Positions 25,029-33,584 of a stretch of 64,000 nucleotides of DNA are shown in pieces. The notes below the pieces were generated by a model. It searched no databases and was not told the DNA's origin. It was given only the letters and a program-made list of their open reading frames with translations. Source of the stretch: Oscillospiraceae bacterium. GTDB lineage: Bacteria > Bacillota > Clostridia > Oscillospirales > Oscillospiraceae. Positions within the stretch are counted from its first letter, which is position 1; every line of letters starts with the position of its first letter. The DNA lies in NCBI GenBank assembly GCA_017550645.1, contig JAFZOI010000013.1, forward strand, positions 1-64,000. The letters are read 5' to 3'. The translations under genes were made by a program, and so were the position numbers.

Positions 25029-26717
25029 ATGAAAGTTATCATCGTCGGAGGCGTCGCGGGAGGCGCGTCCGCGGCGGCAAGGCTCCGCAGGCTCGACGAA
25101 AAAGCCGAGATAACGGTCTATGAGCGCAGCGGCTACGTCTCATACGCAAACTGCGGTCTTCCCTACTATATCGGCGGCGTCATCACGCAAAAGTCGGAAC
25201 TGACTCTCAAAACTCCGGAGAGCTTAAAAACGCGCTTCGATATCGACATTAAGGTCCGTCACGAGGTCACGGCGATCGACGCTGCGAAGAAGACCGTCAC
25301 CGTCCGCGACATCGACGGCGGACGCGTATTTGAGGATAAGTATGACAAGCTCGTCCTCTCGCCGGGCGCGAAGGCTTCGCTCCCGCCCTTCCCCGTTCCC
25401 GCGAGCGACAGGATATTCACGCTTCGCACGGTCGAGGACTGCTTCGCCATTCGCGGATTTATTGAAGAGAAACAGCCAAAGAGTGCAATTGTAGTCGGCG
25501 GCGGCTTCATAGGCCTCGAAATGGCCGAGAACCTCATCGAGGCCGGGATAAAGACGACCGTCGTCGAACTCATGCCGCATCTGCTCAAGACCTTCGATAC
25601 CGATATGGCCTCCATGATACACGCCTGCTTCCGCAAGAACGGCGTCGAGCTCATCCTCGGAAAAGGCGCGAGCGCAGTCAAAGCTGAAAGAAACTCTATC
25701 TCGCTTGAGATCGAAGGGAAAGAGCTCAAGGCCGACATGCTCATGTTCGCGCTCGGCGTCACGCCCGATACCGATCTCGCCAAGAAGGCGGGTCTCGCGC
25801 TCGGCGCTAAGGGAAGCATACTCGTAAACGACCGCATGGAGACCTCTGCGAGAGACGTTTACGCCGTCGGCGACGCGGTCGAGGTCAGATACCTCATCGC
25901 CGGAAATAAGGCGCTCATCTCTCTGGCCGGTCCCGCAAACAAGCAGGGGCGCATAGCAGCGGACAACATATGCGGCGGATCGAGCCGCTACCCCGGCTCC
26001 ATGGGTACCTCTGTCGTCAAGATATTCGACATGACCGCCGCCTCCGTCGGTCTTACGCAGGAATATGCGGCTTCGCTCGGCTTCGACAGCGAGGCGATCA
26101 TCATCTCCGCCGCTGCGCACGCCTCGTATTATCCCGGCGCGAAGAACATGTGGATAAAGGCGATCTTCGAGCGCGGCACGAACAGGATACTCGGAGCGCA
26201 GATCGTCGGCTACGACGGTGTGGACAAGCGCATCGACGTCATCGCGACGGCCATGAAGTGCGGCATGACCATGGTAGACCTCAAGGAGCTCGAGCTCGCC
26301 TACGCGCCGCCCTACTCCTCCGCGAGGGATCCCGTCAACGTCGTCGGCTTCATTGCCGAAAACGTCGCGACCGGCAAGTTCAAGCAGTTCCATGCCGAAG
26401 ACGTCGACGCTCTGCCGAGAGACGGGAGCGTGACTTTGCTCGACGCGCGCACGCCGAAGGAATACGGGGCCGGACATATCGAGGGCTTCATAAATCTCCA
26501 GCTTGACGAGCTCCGTGAAAGACATGGAGAGCTGCCCGCCGGTAAGCCCTTATATGTCCACTGCCAGAGCGGCCTTCGCAGCTATATTGCCTGCCGCATG
26601 CTCGCGCAGTACGGCTTCGAGTGCTATAACCTCGCCGGAGGCTACGGCTTCTACAATTCCGTTAAAACCGAAAAACTCGCCGCGGAGAGCTCATGGCCCT
26701 GCGGCATGGAAAAATAA
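25029..26717 (+). CDS. CoA-disulfide reductase-like flavoprotein fused to a rhodanese domain
   Basis: This 562-aa fusion begins with a pyridine nucleotide-disulfide reductase (FAD motif IIVGGVAGGASAA, NAD motif IVVGGGFIGLEMAE). It has the single redox cysteine Cys42 in SYANCGLPYY, as in CoA-disulfide reductases and NADH peroxidases. Residues of about 465-555 are a rhodanese domain with active Cys512 in VHCQSGLRS. Such CoADR-Rhd enzymes reduce CoA disulfides, persulfides or polysulfides with NAD(P)H. It follows the activase by 19 bases with its own GGAG site. Its presence suggests protection of thiol or CoA pools, or a sulfur-containing substrate, in this locus. Confidence 0.9.
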   Translation: MKVIIVGGVAGGASAAARLRRLDEKAEITVYERSGYVSYANCGLPYYIGGVITQKSELTLKTPESLKTRFDIDIKVRHEVTAIDAAKKTVTVRDIDGGRVFEDKYDKLVLSPGAKASLPPFPVPASDRIFTLRTVEDCFAIRGFIEEKQPKSAIVVGGGFIGLEMAENLIEAGIKTTVVELMPHLLKTFDTDMASMIHACFRKNGVELILGKGASAVKAERNSISLEIEGKELKADMLMFALGVTPDTDLAKKAGLALGAKGSILVNDRMETSARDVYAVGDAVEVRYLIAGNKALISLAGPANKQGRIAADNICGGSSRYPGSMGTSVVKIFDMTAASVGLTQEYAASLGFDSEAIIISAAAHASYYPGAKNMWIKAIFERGTNRILGAQIVGYDGVDKRIDVIATAMKCGMTMVDLKELELAYAPPYSSARDPVNVVGFIAENVATGKFKQFHAEDVDALPRDGSVTLLDARTPKEYGAGHIEGFINLQLDELRERHGELPAGKPLYVHCQSGLRSYIACRMLAQYGFECYNLAGGYGFYNSVKTEKLAAESSWPCGMEK

Positions 26718-26735
26718 ATAAAGGAGGATAAAAAA

Positions 26736-27275
26736 ATGGCTAACAAGTACGCAGGAACTCAGACCGAGAAGAATCTAGAGGCCGCCTTCGCGGGCGAATC
26801 TCAGGCCAGAAACAAGTATACGTATTTCGCGAGCACCGCAAAAAAAGAGGGTTTTGAGCAGATATCCGCCATCTTTCAGGCTACCGCCGACAACGAGAAA
26901 GAGCACGCCAAGATGTGGTTTAAGGAGCTCGCAGGCATTGGCGACACCGCCGAAAATCTGAAGGCTGCCGCCGACGGCGAGAACTTCGAGTGGACCGACA
27001 TGTACGTCGGCTTCGCGAAGACCGCCGACGAGGAGGGCTTCCCCGAGCTCGCCGAGAAATTCCGTCTCGTCGCCGCCATCGAAAAGCGCCATGAGGAGCG
27101 CTATCGCGCCCTGCTCGCCAACGTTACGAGCGGTCAGGTCTTCGAAAAGAGCACCGTCAAGGTCTGGGAGTGCCGCAACTGCGGGCATATCGTCGTCGGC
27201 ACGAAGGCGCCGGAGATCTGCCCGACCTGCGCGCATCCGCAGAGCTATTTCGAGATCACTGCCGAGAATTATTGA
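26736..27275 (+). CDS. Rubrerythrin
   Basis: This 179-aa protein has an N-terminal ferritin-like four-helix domain whose di-iron ligands include Glu residues in [22 protein letters not shown] and [11 protein letters not shown]-terminal rubredoxin domain follows, with CRNCG and CPTCAHPQ. Rubrerythrin reduces hydrogen peroxide to water in anaerobes using NAD(P)H-derived electrons. It has a strong AAAGGAGG site and is 18 bases from the flavoprotein fusion, which might act as an electron donor (inference). The placement next to an oxygen-sensitive radical enzyme suggests a protective role. Confidence 0.95.
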   Translation: MANKYAGTQTEKNLEAAFAGESQARNKYTYFASTAKKEGFEQISAIFQATADNEKEHAKMWFKELAGIGDTAENLKAAADGENFEWTDMYVGFAKTADEEGFPELAEKFRLVAAIEKRHEERYRALLANVTSGQVFEKSTVKVWECRNCGHIVVGTKAPEICPTCAHPQSYFEITAENY

Positions 27276-27298
27276 TAGGCCCGTAAGGAGGCTCCCCG

Positions 27299-28003
27299 AT
27301 GAAACAGTTTATCGTCGCCAAGGACGTATTTGAAAAGCTGCCCGACTACTGCGTCGGCGTGGTCGTCGCGACCGGCTTTGACAACCGCTCGGAAAACGCC
27401 GCCGTCGCGAAGATGCTCGACGACGAGGCCGCCGCTTTCGCCGCCGCGCACGCGGGAGACAACGTACGCGAGCTGCCGAACATCAAGGCCTGCAGAGACG
27501 CCTTCCAGACGCTCGGAATGAACCCCAACAAGTTCATGTGTTCCATAGAGGCGCTCACAAAGCGCGTACAAAAGAGCGGAGCGCTCCCGCACATCAATCC
27601 CGTCGTCGATCTCGGAAACGCTTTCTCGCTTAGATATCAGCTCCCTATGGGCGCTCACGACATCGATAAGGCGGAGGGCAATATCGAGATACGTTTCTCG
27701 ACTCCGGAGGATCATTTCCTTCCGATGGGCGAGGCCGAGACGGAGATCATGCCCGAGGGCGAGCTCGTCTACGTCAGCGGTCACACCGTCAAGACGAGGC
27801 GCTGGATATGGCGTCAGAGCGACGACGGCAAGATCACCGAGGAAACGAGCCACGTTTTCTTCCCGATAGACGGCTTCGGCGGCGTCGACAAGGACGACGT
27901 CCTGAAGGCGCGCGACGAACTTGCCGATCTTCTTGCGCGCGAATTCAACTGCGATATCAAGATAGGCTTCGTCGATATTTCCGCGAATTCGATGGACATC
28001 TGA
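27299..28003 (+). CDS. B3/4 domain protein (PheT B3/B4-like)
   Basis: This 234-aa protein resembles the B3/B4 domain of the phenylalanyl-tRNA synthetase beta chain found as a free-standing protein. Typical stretches are CRDAFQTLGMNPNKFMCSIEALTKRV, LPHINPVVDLGNAFSLRYQLPMGAHD and the C-terminal half. Free B3/4 proteins are thought to bind or edit aminoacyl-tRNA or free amino acids, but this is not proven for most. It is 23 bases downstream of rubrerythrin with an AAGGAGG site and ends at a terminator, closing the activase operon. Confidence 0.85.
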   Translation: MKQFIVAKDVFEKLPDYCVGVVVATGFDNRSENAAVAKMLDDEAAAFAAAHAGDNVRELPNIKACRDAFQTLGMNPNKFMCSIEALTKRVQKSGALPHINPVVDLGNAFSLRYQLPMGAHDIDKAEGNIEIRFSTPEDHFLPMGEAETEIMPEGELVYVSGHTVKTRRWIWRQSDDGKITEETSHVFFPIDGFGGVDKDDVLKARDELADLLAREFNCDIKIGFVDISANSMDI

Positions 28004-28020
28004 GCTTAAACAAAAACAAA

Positions 28021-28050
28021 AAAAGCATCCGTTTTCGAACGGGTGCTTTT
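28021..28050. terminator. Bidirectional intrinsic terminator
   Basis: A 13-bp stem with a TTCG loop (28021-28033 with 28038-28050, one G-T pair) has A-rich and T-rich sides. It serves the convergent B3/4 gene (plus) and AlkZ-related gene (minus). Confidence 0.85.
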
Positions 28051-28746
28051 TTATTTGCCTCTTATGAATTTATCTATCCGTGAACGTTTTGCTTCGGGAT
28101 TGAGCTCGAGGATGCGCTCTCTGATGAGTTCGTAGCTCTCGTCAGGGTCGAGGTCTTCTAACTCAAGACCTCGCCGCCGCCAAAAGTTCTCGACCGTCGA
28201 AAACGAAGTGCTCGACCAGCCGTACGGGATGCCGTATTTATTTATCTTCTGCGCGCGGCCGTCGATGGTGATAAACATCTTCATCTGCAGTTCGGTCAGC
28301 GCCTGCTCGAAGTGCGAGTTCTCCTCGCGCGAGACGAAAGCGATGGATTTGATCTCATGGAACGCGAGAGAATCGATATCGCGGATAACGTCGTAAGCTC
28401 TCTTCGCCATGCGGCTCACGGCTCCGCGCTCAAATGCTTCGTCAAACGATTCTCCGCCGCGCCTTACGGAAAGAAAACGAGGATACCATTGCCTCGAAAT
28501 AAAGCCGCTTATATTGAAAAACAGCTTCGAGTAAGCGATATCGTCCCGCTCCTCCAAAACGCGCATACGCCATTCCCACGGGTCTGTCTCCGGGTCGCCG
28601 GTATGCCATTTTACGGGCGTATCGAGATAGTCCTGCTGTTCCCATGTATAAGGCACGATAGAGTATATCCCCTTCGCGTTTCCTCCGCCCATGGAAAAGC
28701 CGCAGCGTATGACCTCGCCGCAAAAATCGGAAAAGTTTTCTACCAT
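28051..28746 (-). CDS. AlkZ-related protein (possible DNA glycosylase-like)
   Basis: This 231-aa protein resembles a family annotated as AlkZ-related. Landmarks are VENFSDFCGEVIRCGF at the start, DPWEWRMRVLEERDDIAYSK, FFNISGFISRQWYPRF, LTELQMKMFITI and NKYGIPYGWSS. AlkZ glycosylases unhook DNA interstrand crosslinks, but whether this shorter family has glycosylase activity is unknown. The start is not clear: the ATG at 28746 fits the family length, while the open frame reaches back to 28860 inside nrdR. The ribosome site is weak, so translation may be coupled to nrdR, which ends at 28781. It is the last gene of a minus-strand cluster. Confidence 0.65.
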   Translation of the reverse strand: MVENFSDFCGEVIRCGFSMGGGNAKGIYSIVPYTWEQQDYLDTPVKWHTGDPETDPWEWRMRVLEERDDIAYSKLFFNISGFISRQWYPRFLSVRRGGESFDEAFERGAVSRMAKRAYDVIRDIDSLAFHEIKSIAFVSREENSHFEQALTELQMKMFITIDGRAQKINKYGIPYGWSSTSFSTVENFWRRRGLELEDLDPDESYELIRERILELNPEAKRSRIDKFIRGK

Positions 28747-28780
28747 ATGCGTCACAGCAAGGAAGCCGTCTCTCGCCGGA

Positions 28781-29239
28781 TCACTCTTTGGAGCTGAGCA
28801 GCTTGTTGAGCTCGTCCATGAACGTATTGATGTCCTTGAACTGCCTGTACACGGACGCAAATCGAACGTAAGCGACCTCGTCGAGATTCTTGAGTCTGTC
28901 CATGACCATCTCGCCGATCTTGACAGACGAGACCTCTCTTTCGAGAGAATTCTGGAGCTCCTGCTCGATGTCGTCGACTATCGCCTCGAGCTCGGCCATC
29001 GGGACCGGACGCTTTTCACATGCGCGTACCATGCCGTTGAGGAGCTTGACGCGGTCAAAGCTCTGACGGCGGCCGTCTTTCTTGACGACCAAAAGCGGAA
29101 GGCGCTCCATGATCTCATACGTCGTAAAGCGCTTTCCGCAGGAAAGGCATTCGCGGCGTCTTCTTATCGTCGAGCCCTCTTCGGCGGGGCGCGAATCTAT
29201 GACCTTGCTTTCGCTGTAACTGCAAAACGGGCATCTCAT
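28781..29239 (-). CDS. nrdR: Transcriptional repressor NrdR
   Basis: This 152-aa protein begins [18 protein letters not shown] with a zinc ribbon (Cys3, Cys6 and CLSCGKRF), followed by an ATP-cone domain ([18 protein letters not shown]). NrdR senses ATP/dATP and represses ribonucleotide reductase genes. Length and start match the family. No nrd gene is in this window, so its targets lie elsewhere. It is read with the AlkZ-related gene downstream. Confidence 0.96.
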   Translation of the reverse strand: MRCPFCSYSESKVIDSRPAEEGSTIRRRRECLSCGKRFTTYEIMERLPLLVVKKDGRRQSFDRVKLLNGMVRACEKRPVPMAELEAIVDDIEQELQNSLEREVSSVKIGEMVMDRLKNLDEVAYVRFASVYRQFKDINTFMDELNKLLSSKE

Positions 29240-29301
29240 GGCTAATTCCTCCGTTTTTGTAATCTTTTGGGATTATAGCATGCCGCGTCGAAAAATGCAA
29301 A

Positions 29302-29907
29302 TCATGCTCCGCCTGCCGCTTCCTTTGCGAGAAGAAATATCTCATCTCGGGAGTAGATAGCATTCAGAACGTCGAGCAGAGCATTCGTGCTGAGCTTTGC
29401 CGGATATCCGAGCTTTTTCTTCAGTCTCTCCCGAGCCTCGGCGCTGGACTTTCCCCCGCTCAGACCGAGCTCAAAAAGTTCCGCTTTTGTCACCGGGGCC
29501 TCAAGCCGGGCTTTACCCTCTCCGTCAATGGTTGCCCCGCATTCCCGCAGAGCCTTTATAACTGTCTCTCTGTCCGTTCCCTCGACTCCGAGCAAACCTT
29601 CCGCGCCGGGCCGGGCCTTTCTGCGCTCCTTGCCGGGGATCTCGGGAATATATGCGTGGAGCACGCTGCCCTCGGATACGGAGCCTTTTATAAAGTTTCT
29701 TATCACAAATCCCGCTCCGTCGCTGTCGGTCAGGACGATCACGCCCGTCTTTTTTGCGAGGATACGAATAAGCTCCGCGGTCTCGGGGCTGTTGAAAATA
29801 CCGAAGCCGGAAGTCTCGATGATATTGGCGTCAATATACTGCGAAAGGCTGTTCTTATCATACCTTCCCTCGACGACGATCGTCTCGGCTACATGTATCT
29901 TTTCCAT
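29302..29907 (-). CDS. rnmV: Ribonuclease M5
   Basis: This 201-aa protein has a TOPRIM domain with the metal-binding Glu in IVVEGRYDKNSL and the DxD in LTDSDGAGFVIRNF, matching ribonuclease M5. RNase M5 matures 5S rRNA in Gram-positive bacteria. In many Bacillota it is followed by rsmA/ksgA; here nrdR follows after 62 bases. It starts 3 bases after holA, so the two are probably co-translated. Confidence 0.9.
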   Translation of the reverse strand: MEKIHVAETIVVEGRYDKNSLSQYIDANIIETSGFGIFNSPETAELIRILAKKTGVIVLTDSDGAGFVIRNFIKGSVSEGSVLHAYIPEIPGKERRKARPGAEGLLGVEGTDRETVIKALRECGATIDGEGKARLEAPVTKAELFELGLSGGKSSAEARERLKKKLGYPAKLSTNALLDVLNAIYSRDEIFLLAKEAAGGA

Positions 29908-29910
29908 GCT

Positions 29911-30945
29911 TCAGCTTATCGCGGCAAGTCCGACGAGCAGGTCGGAGAGCCTGTCCGGATCTGAGGACGAATAGTTTTTCAGGTCGAGATCGGCCTGCGC
30001 GCAAAGCTTGATCGCCTGCGAGAGCCGAGCCTGACCGAACCTCTTTGACGATGCCATGAGCTTATTCGCGTAAAAGCTCGACTCTGTCCTGACGAGCGAC
30101 ATGATCTGCTTCATATCCGCTTTGTTCCTTTCCATAACGGAAACGGCAAACATCCGGCGCATATTCGTCCCTATTGCGCCGAGGATGGCCAGGGGCTCGT
30201 TCTGCATAGCCAAAAGGTCGCCCAAAACATCCGCCGCTTTAGCGAATTTACGCTCGCACAGAGCGTCCGTGAGGTCAAAAACAGCCGCTTCAAGAACGGG
30301 GATGGCAACGGCGTCTATATCGGAGCGAGTGACGGTATCTCCGGAGCACCATGAAGCAATTTTCTCTATTTCGGAATTAAGTCCGCTCATGAGGCTGCCG
30401 CAGAGGAAAAGCAGATAGTCGCAGTCGTCTCTGGAAATGCTTTTCCCGTGCGCCTTGAAATGCGAGGATATCCAGCGGATGAGCTCGCTTCTGCCCTGCT
30501 CGTTTATCGTCACGGTCACGACGTTTTCCTTGATAGCCGCGGCGAGAGCCTTGCGCCTTCCGTCGCTTTTATACTCTGTCGCGTCATAGACGAAAACGAG
30601 GCAGAGCCATTCGGGAAGATCGGAGATGATATCGATAAACTGCGCGGAGTCGTCCTTGTCGAGGTCGAAGATCGGCAGATCGCGCACCTCTACGAGAGTG
30701 CGCTCGGCAAAGGTCGGCGCAGCGTCCACGGCGTCGGCAAATTCGTTCAGGTCAAAATCGGAACCGTCGATGAACTTATGGTTAAAATCCTCCATCGGCC
30801 CTTCAAGCACGAGAGAACGGAGCCTGTTGAGATAGTGATCCTTCAGATATGTCTCACGACCGGCCAGAATATAGGCGCGCGCTGGAGTTCCGGACTTGAT
30901 ATCCGCCTTAAGGCGCTCAAATCCCCGGTCAGTCTTTTCATTCAC
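29911..30945 (-). CDS. holA: DNA polymerase III subunit delta
   Basis: This 344-aa protein has the three-domain layout of the clamp-loader delta subunit, with GTPARAYILAGRETYLKDHYLNRL at the N-terminus, the LVEVRDLPIFD strand and a C-terminal helical collar. It opens the beta clamp for loading. The ATG overlaps the junction with the comEC stop (TGA ATG), as is common for comEC-holA pairs in Bacillota. Confidence 0.92.
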   Translation of the reverse strand: MNEKTDRGFERLKADIKSGTPARAYILAGRETYLKDHYLNRLRSLVLEGPMEDFNHKFIDGSDFDLNEFADAVDAAPTFAERTLVEVRDLPIFDLDKDDSAQFIDIISDLPEWLCLVFVYDATEYKSDGRRKALAAAIKENVVTVTINEQGRSELIRWISSHFKAHGKSISRDDCDYLLFLCGSLMSGLNSEIEKIASWCSGDTVTRSDIDAVAIPVLEAAVFDLTDALCERKFAKAADVLGDLLAMQNEPLAILGAIGTNMRRMFAVSVMERNKADMKQIMSLVRTESSFYANKLMASSKRFGQARLSQAIKLCAQADLDLKNYSSSDPDRLSDLLVGLAAIS

Positions 30946-33204
30946 TCAGCTTGTCCCCCTTTCTCCGAGTCTGAGGGTGATAGTGCCCATAAGATCGGTC
31001 CTGTATATCGCTATGTCCCTCTGCACAAGTCTTTCAAGCGTCTCCGGGGCGGGATGCCCGTAGTAGTTTTCCCCGACGGAGATAAACGCCGTTTCGGGCT
31101 TGAGAGCATCGAGAAACGTGCTCGAAGACGAGTATTTTGAGCCGTGATGGCCTACGATCAGAAGCTCTATATCGGGAAGCGTGAAGACGTCGGTGAAGAT
31201 GCTCTCGGTCACTCCGTTCATGTCGCCGACGGCGAGCATGTCGAAATCGCCGAGCGAAAAGAGAGCGGAAATACCCAGCTCGTTTTCACCCGCCAGGCCA
31301 ACCGGCGGATAGAGCGTGACCGTAAGGCCCGATTCGCAAAGAAGGACTGTCTCGTCATAAATGAATTCCCATTCGACGGGAATATCCTCCGTCTCGACGA
31401 AGACCTCTTCGGAAGCTTCGTCTCCTATGTCCGGCGCGTATACGATCTTCGTGGGGATACGGCGCAGCAGCTCTGGGACTCCGCACGAGTGATCTGAGTG
31501 GAAATGCGTCAATATCAGTCCGTCAAGCTCCGTATAACCTCTCGACAGCAGATAATCCGCGGCAAGGTCGCCCTCGTCGTCGAGAACGCTTCCTCCGCAG
31601 TCTACGACATATAGGTCTTCTCCGGCGGTAACGATCAGGCATTGTCCCTGCCCTACGTCGAGCGCCGTCACGTCCATGACGGAGAGCTTCGAGTCGGCGG
31701 ATGAAAATATCATCGCGGCGGCGACGAGAACGACTGCCGACCCTGCGAGGATCGGTATCCGAAGCTTATCAGCCGCTTTGGACATGAGTAAGGCGAGGAT
31801 AATATAGACGGCAACAAGCATCACGACGAAATAGAAGCTGTCCGTCGTGAGAAATGAAAAGCGTAGGCTCCCGAGCAGACTGACGACGGCGCGCATGTAG
31901 CGAAACAGCAGCGTCGGGATCACTGCGACGACCGAGCCGATCGGAGCGTAAATAAACCCGAGCAGGACGGCAACGACGCCCGTACAGAAGCAGAGCGAGA
32001 CAGCCCATAAAATGAGAAGATTCGTTATCGGCGATACTACCGAGACCGACTTATAGTATAGGGCCGAGAGCGGGAGAACGAAGACCTGCGCGGAAAGAGA
32101 GACGGCTATCGTCGAAAGCGCGGCCCGCGCGAGCCAGAGAAGAGCCTTCGCGAGGGGTTTTCTCCCCTTTTTGTTCTTGATCCGGACGTTGAATTTGTCA
32201 TAGAAGAGCATTATCCCTGCGACGGCGCCGAACGACATCTGCAGGCTTGGATCAAATACCGCGTCCGGGTTCACTGCGAGTATAACGAGCAAAGATATCC
32301 CGAGCGAGGTGACCGGATCGTATTCGCGCATCACGAACGGAGAGAGCAGAAGAAGTATCTGCATTATTCCCGCTCTCGTGACGCTCGGGGTAAAACCGAC
32401 CATCGCCATAAAGAGCACGATGACCGGCGCGGCGAGAAGCGTCAGCTTTCTTCTCTTTCCGAAGAAAAACATCATAAAGCCGACGAGAAACGCCACATGC
32501 ATGCCCGACACCGCGACGATATGACTGACGCCGGAGTGCGTTAGCATGGAATAGAGATAAGTATCCTTATAAAGCTCAGTTCTGTCTCCCGTCAAAAGAG
32601 CGTGCATGAACGGAGAAGCGTCCGCGGGAAAGAGCCGATCTATCTTTTGCCCGATAGCTAGCTTCAGCCTTTGCGGGAAATAGAGGATACTGCCTCTCTC
32701 GGGGTGGAAGACCTCGGGGAGCTCATTGCAGTAGAGATAGAGCTTATAGCCCTTTGATGCGGGATTATATCTTATGTCGTTATTGGACGGGACCCTGCAG
32801 TCGGCAGTAAAGGACAGCGTATCTCCGGGCTCGGGATCGAACTCCTCGTCCGTTCTGACGTAGAGCCTGCAAAGCATCCCGTCAACGCGGACCTGTATCT
32901 GCCGCCCGTATCTGTAATCCCCCGCGCTGTCTACGACGACGGCGGATACCTCTCGCGTATTACCTTCGTAGTATCCGACCGGCGCTGTGACCCACGTAGT
33001 GAACACGAAGCACCATGCGAACGCTATCGCCGCCGCGGAAAAGGCGATGAAAGCCGCCGTCTGTCTTTTCCCGGGAAATGCGCCGACGACGAGCGTAAGC
33101 GCGAACATACCGAGGAATATCCAGAATGAAGACGAGCGGAACAGAGCCCGTGATAAAAGGACGGCCGCCGAGAACGAGAATGCAAAGACTGCACCTTTTC
33201 GCAC
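30946..33204 (-). CDS. comEC: DNA internalization competence protein ComEC/Rec2
   Basis: This 752-aa protein has the ComEC plan. Two N-terminal membrane helices precede a periplasmic OB-type domain and a long multi-helix competence domain (GDRTELYKDTYLYSMLTHSG, VSHIVAVSGMHVAF). A C-terminal metallo-beta-lactamase domain carries LTHFHSDHSCG. It forms the channel for single-stranded DNA uptake and may trim the incoming DNA. No other competence gene is visible. It lies between hinT and holA, with a 30-base gap to hinT and an immediate junction to holA. Confidence 0.93.
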   Translation of the reverse strand: MRKGAVFAFSFSAAVLLSRALFRSSSFWIFLGMFALTLVVGAFPGKRQTAAFIAFSAAAIAFAWCFVFTTWVTAPVGYYEGNTREVSAVVVDSAGDYRYGRQIQVRVDGMLCRLYVRTDEEFDPEPGDTLSFTADCRVPSNNDIRYNPASKGYKLYLYCNELPEVFHPERGSILYFPQRLKLAIGQKIDRLFPADASPFMHALLTGDRTELYKDTYLYSMLTHSGVSHIVAVSGMHVAFLVGFMMFFFGKRRKLTLLAAPVIVLFMAMVGFTPSVTRAGIMQILLLLSPFVMREYDPVTSLGISLLVILAVNPDAVFDPSLQMSFGAVAGIMLFYDKFNVRIKNKKGRKPLAKALLWLARAALSTIAVSLSAQVFVLPLSALYYKSVSVVSPITNLLILWAVSLCFCTGVVAVLLGFIYAPIGSVVAVIPTLLFRYMRAVVSLLGSLRFSFLTTDSFYFVVMLVAVYIILALLMSKAADKLRIPILAGSAVVLVAAAMIFSSADSKLSVMDVTALDVGQGQCLIVTAGEDLYVVDCGGSVLDDEGDLAADYLLSRGYTELDGLILTHFHSDHSCGVPELLRRIPTKIVYAPDIGDEASEEVFVETEDIPVEWEFIYDETVLLCESGLTVTLYPPVGLAGENELGISALFSLGDFDMLAVGDMNGVTESIFTDVFTLPDIELLIVGHHGSKYSSSSTFLDALKPETAFISVGENYYGHPAPETLERLVQRDIAIYRTDLMGTITLRLGERGTS

Positions 33205-33234
33205 GGCGACCCTTCCTTTCTTAATATCAATCTA

Positions 33235-33576
33235 TCAGCCCGGAGGCCATGTCATATCGCGTCCGGACAGGACGTGAAAATGCAGATGCTCGACGCTTTG
33301 TCCGGCCGATGCTCCGCAGTTGGAGACGACTCTGAATCCGTCCTTGAACCCGAGCTCGGCGGCGAGCTTCGCGATGACCTCGAAGATATGAGCAACGACG
33401 GCCGAATTTTCGGCGCTCACCTCGGCGCAGGATCGGATATGCTCTCTCGGGATGACGAGAAAATGCCTCGGCGCCTGCGGGTCTATGTCGTTGAACGCAT
33501 AGACGAGCTCATCGGAATATACGCAGTCGGATGGTATCTCCCCCGCCGCTATTTTGCAGAAAAGGCAGTCTGACAT
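33235..33576 (-). CDS. HIT family nucleotide hydrolase (HinT-like)
   Basis: This 113-aa HIT-domain protein begins DCLFCKIAAGEIPS and carries the catalytic histidine triad in SVEHLHFHVLSG. HinT-type proteins hydrolyse adenosine phosphoramidates and lysyl-AMP. It is 8 bases downstream of alaS and 30 upstream of comEC. Confidence 0.94.
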   Translation of the reverse strand: MSDCLFCKIAAGEIPSDCVYSDELVYAFNDIDPQAPRHFLVIPREHIRSCAEVSAENSAVVAHIFEVIAKLAAELGFKDGFRVVSNCGASAGQSVEHLHFHVLSGRDMTWPPG

Positions 33577-33584
33577 AACTTACC

